From Enoplolaimus lenunculus (lineage: Eukaryota; Nematoda; Enoplea; Enoplida; Thoracostomopsidae), in contig JASANG010002991.1 of NCBI GenBank assembly GCA_030248215.1, positions 1 through 64,000 of the forward strand: a DNA stretch of 64,000 nt, written 5' to 3'. This document shows positions 63,726 through 64,000 of the stretch, in pieces (position 1 is the first letter of the stretch; each line of letters starts with the position of its first letter). The translations under genes were made by a program, and so were the position numbers. The notes below the pieces were generated by a model. It saw only the letters and a list, made by a program, of their open reading frames with translations. It ran no database searches and had not been told where the DNA came from.

Positions 63726-64000
63726 TAACCTTGGGCTAAAACCGGCTCACCCTATCTGAAGTCCAAACATCGGACACGAACTTCGGCGACACTGCCAATG
63801 ATCTTATCACATAATGATTCAATATATATTTGTTTCGACGTTCACTGTAAAAGAAAGTCAACTTTTCGTAAAATAAATATCAAATTGTATGGGCACAGTA
63901 TTGTTAATGCACAACTCGTGCTCGGCTTCTCGTTCGCTTCGAATACAAGGTTTGTATATTAAGCGTGCTTTGTAGTCCTCAGGCTAATGCTGTGGAACTT

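Overview
The window is animal nuclear DNA: AT-rich, with short GT-AG introns and many non-autonomous DNA transposons. The vesicular GABA transporter is closer in sequence to the Drosophila protein than to the vertebrate one as I remember them, and there is an ionotropic-receptor (IR)-like chemoreceptor. Together these suggest a protostome, most likely an arthropod or relative. I cannot name the species. All exon models below were built by hand from splice signals, phase agreement and remembered homologues.

Layout: (1) 1.3-4.9 kb, plus strand: vesicular inhibitory amino acid transporter (VGAT/SLC32A1), three exons, whole. (2) 10.3-11.8 kb, plus: a possible three-exon gene for a 78-residue basic, coiled-coil-like protein, unrecognised. 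(3) 17.7-19.4 kb, plus: an IR-like ligand-gated channel in one long exon, with an Asn-Gln-Ser repeat insert after the first membrane helix. (4) 34.1-22.8 kb, minus: DCLRE1C (Artemis nuclease), twelve exons, with the full metallo-beta-lactamase/beta-CASP core and a very long tail carried mostly by one 2.1 kb exon. (5) 44.8-39.8 kb, minus: HDHD5 (CECR5-type mitochondrial HAD hydrolase), ten exons, whole. (6) 45.7 kb, plus: a weak candidate first exon facing away from HDHD5. (7) 61.6 kb, plus: one calcium-binding EGF exon of a gene not otherwise seen. These genes have unrelated jobs (synaptic vesicle loading, chemosensation, DNA end processing, mitochondrial hydrolase), so no functional cluster is implied.

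The rest is repeats: a roughly 180-260 bp inverted-repeat MITE family carrying TTAGGC runs (at least 11 copies), hAT-type elements with clear 8 bp target duplications, a CpG-rich palindromic MITE family, a TTAA-flanked piggyBac-like MITE, two tRNA-derived SINE heads, a LINE remnant, foldback-type arrays and several satellites. I saw no LTR retrovirus-like element, CRISPR array, rRNA or intact tRNA gene.
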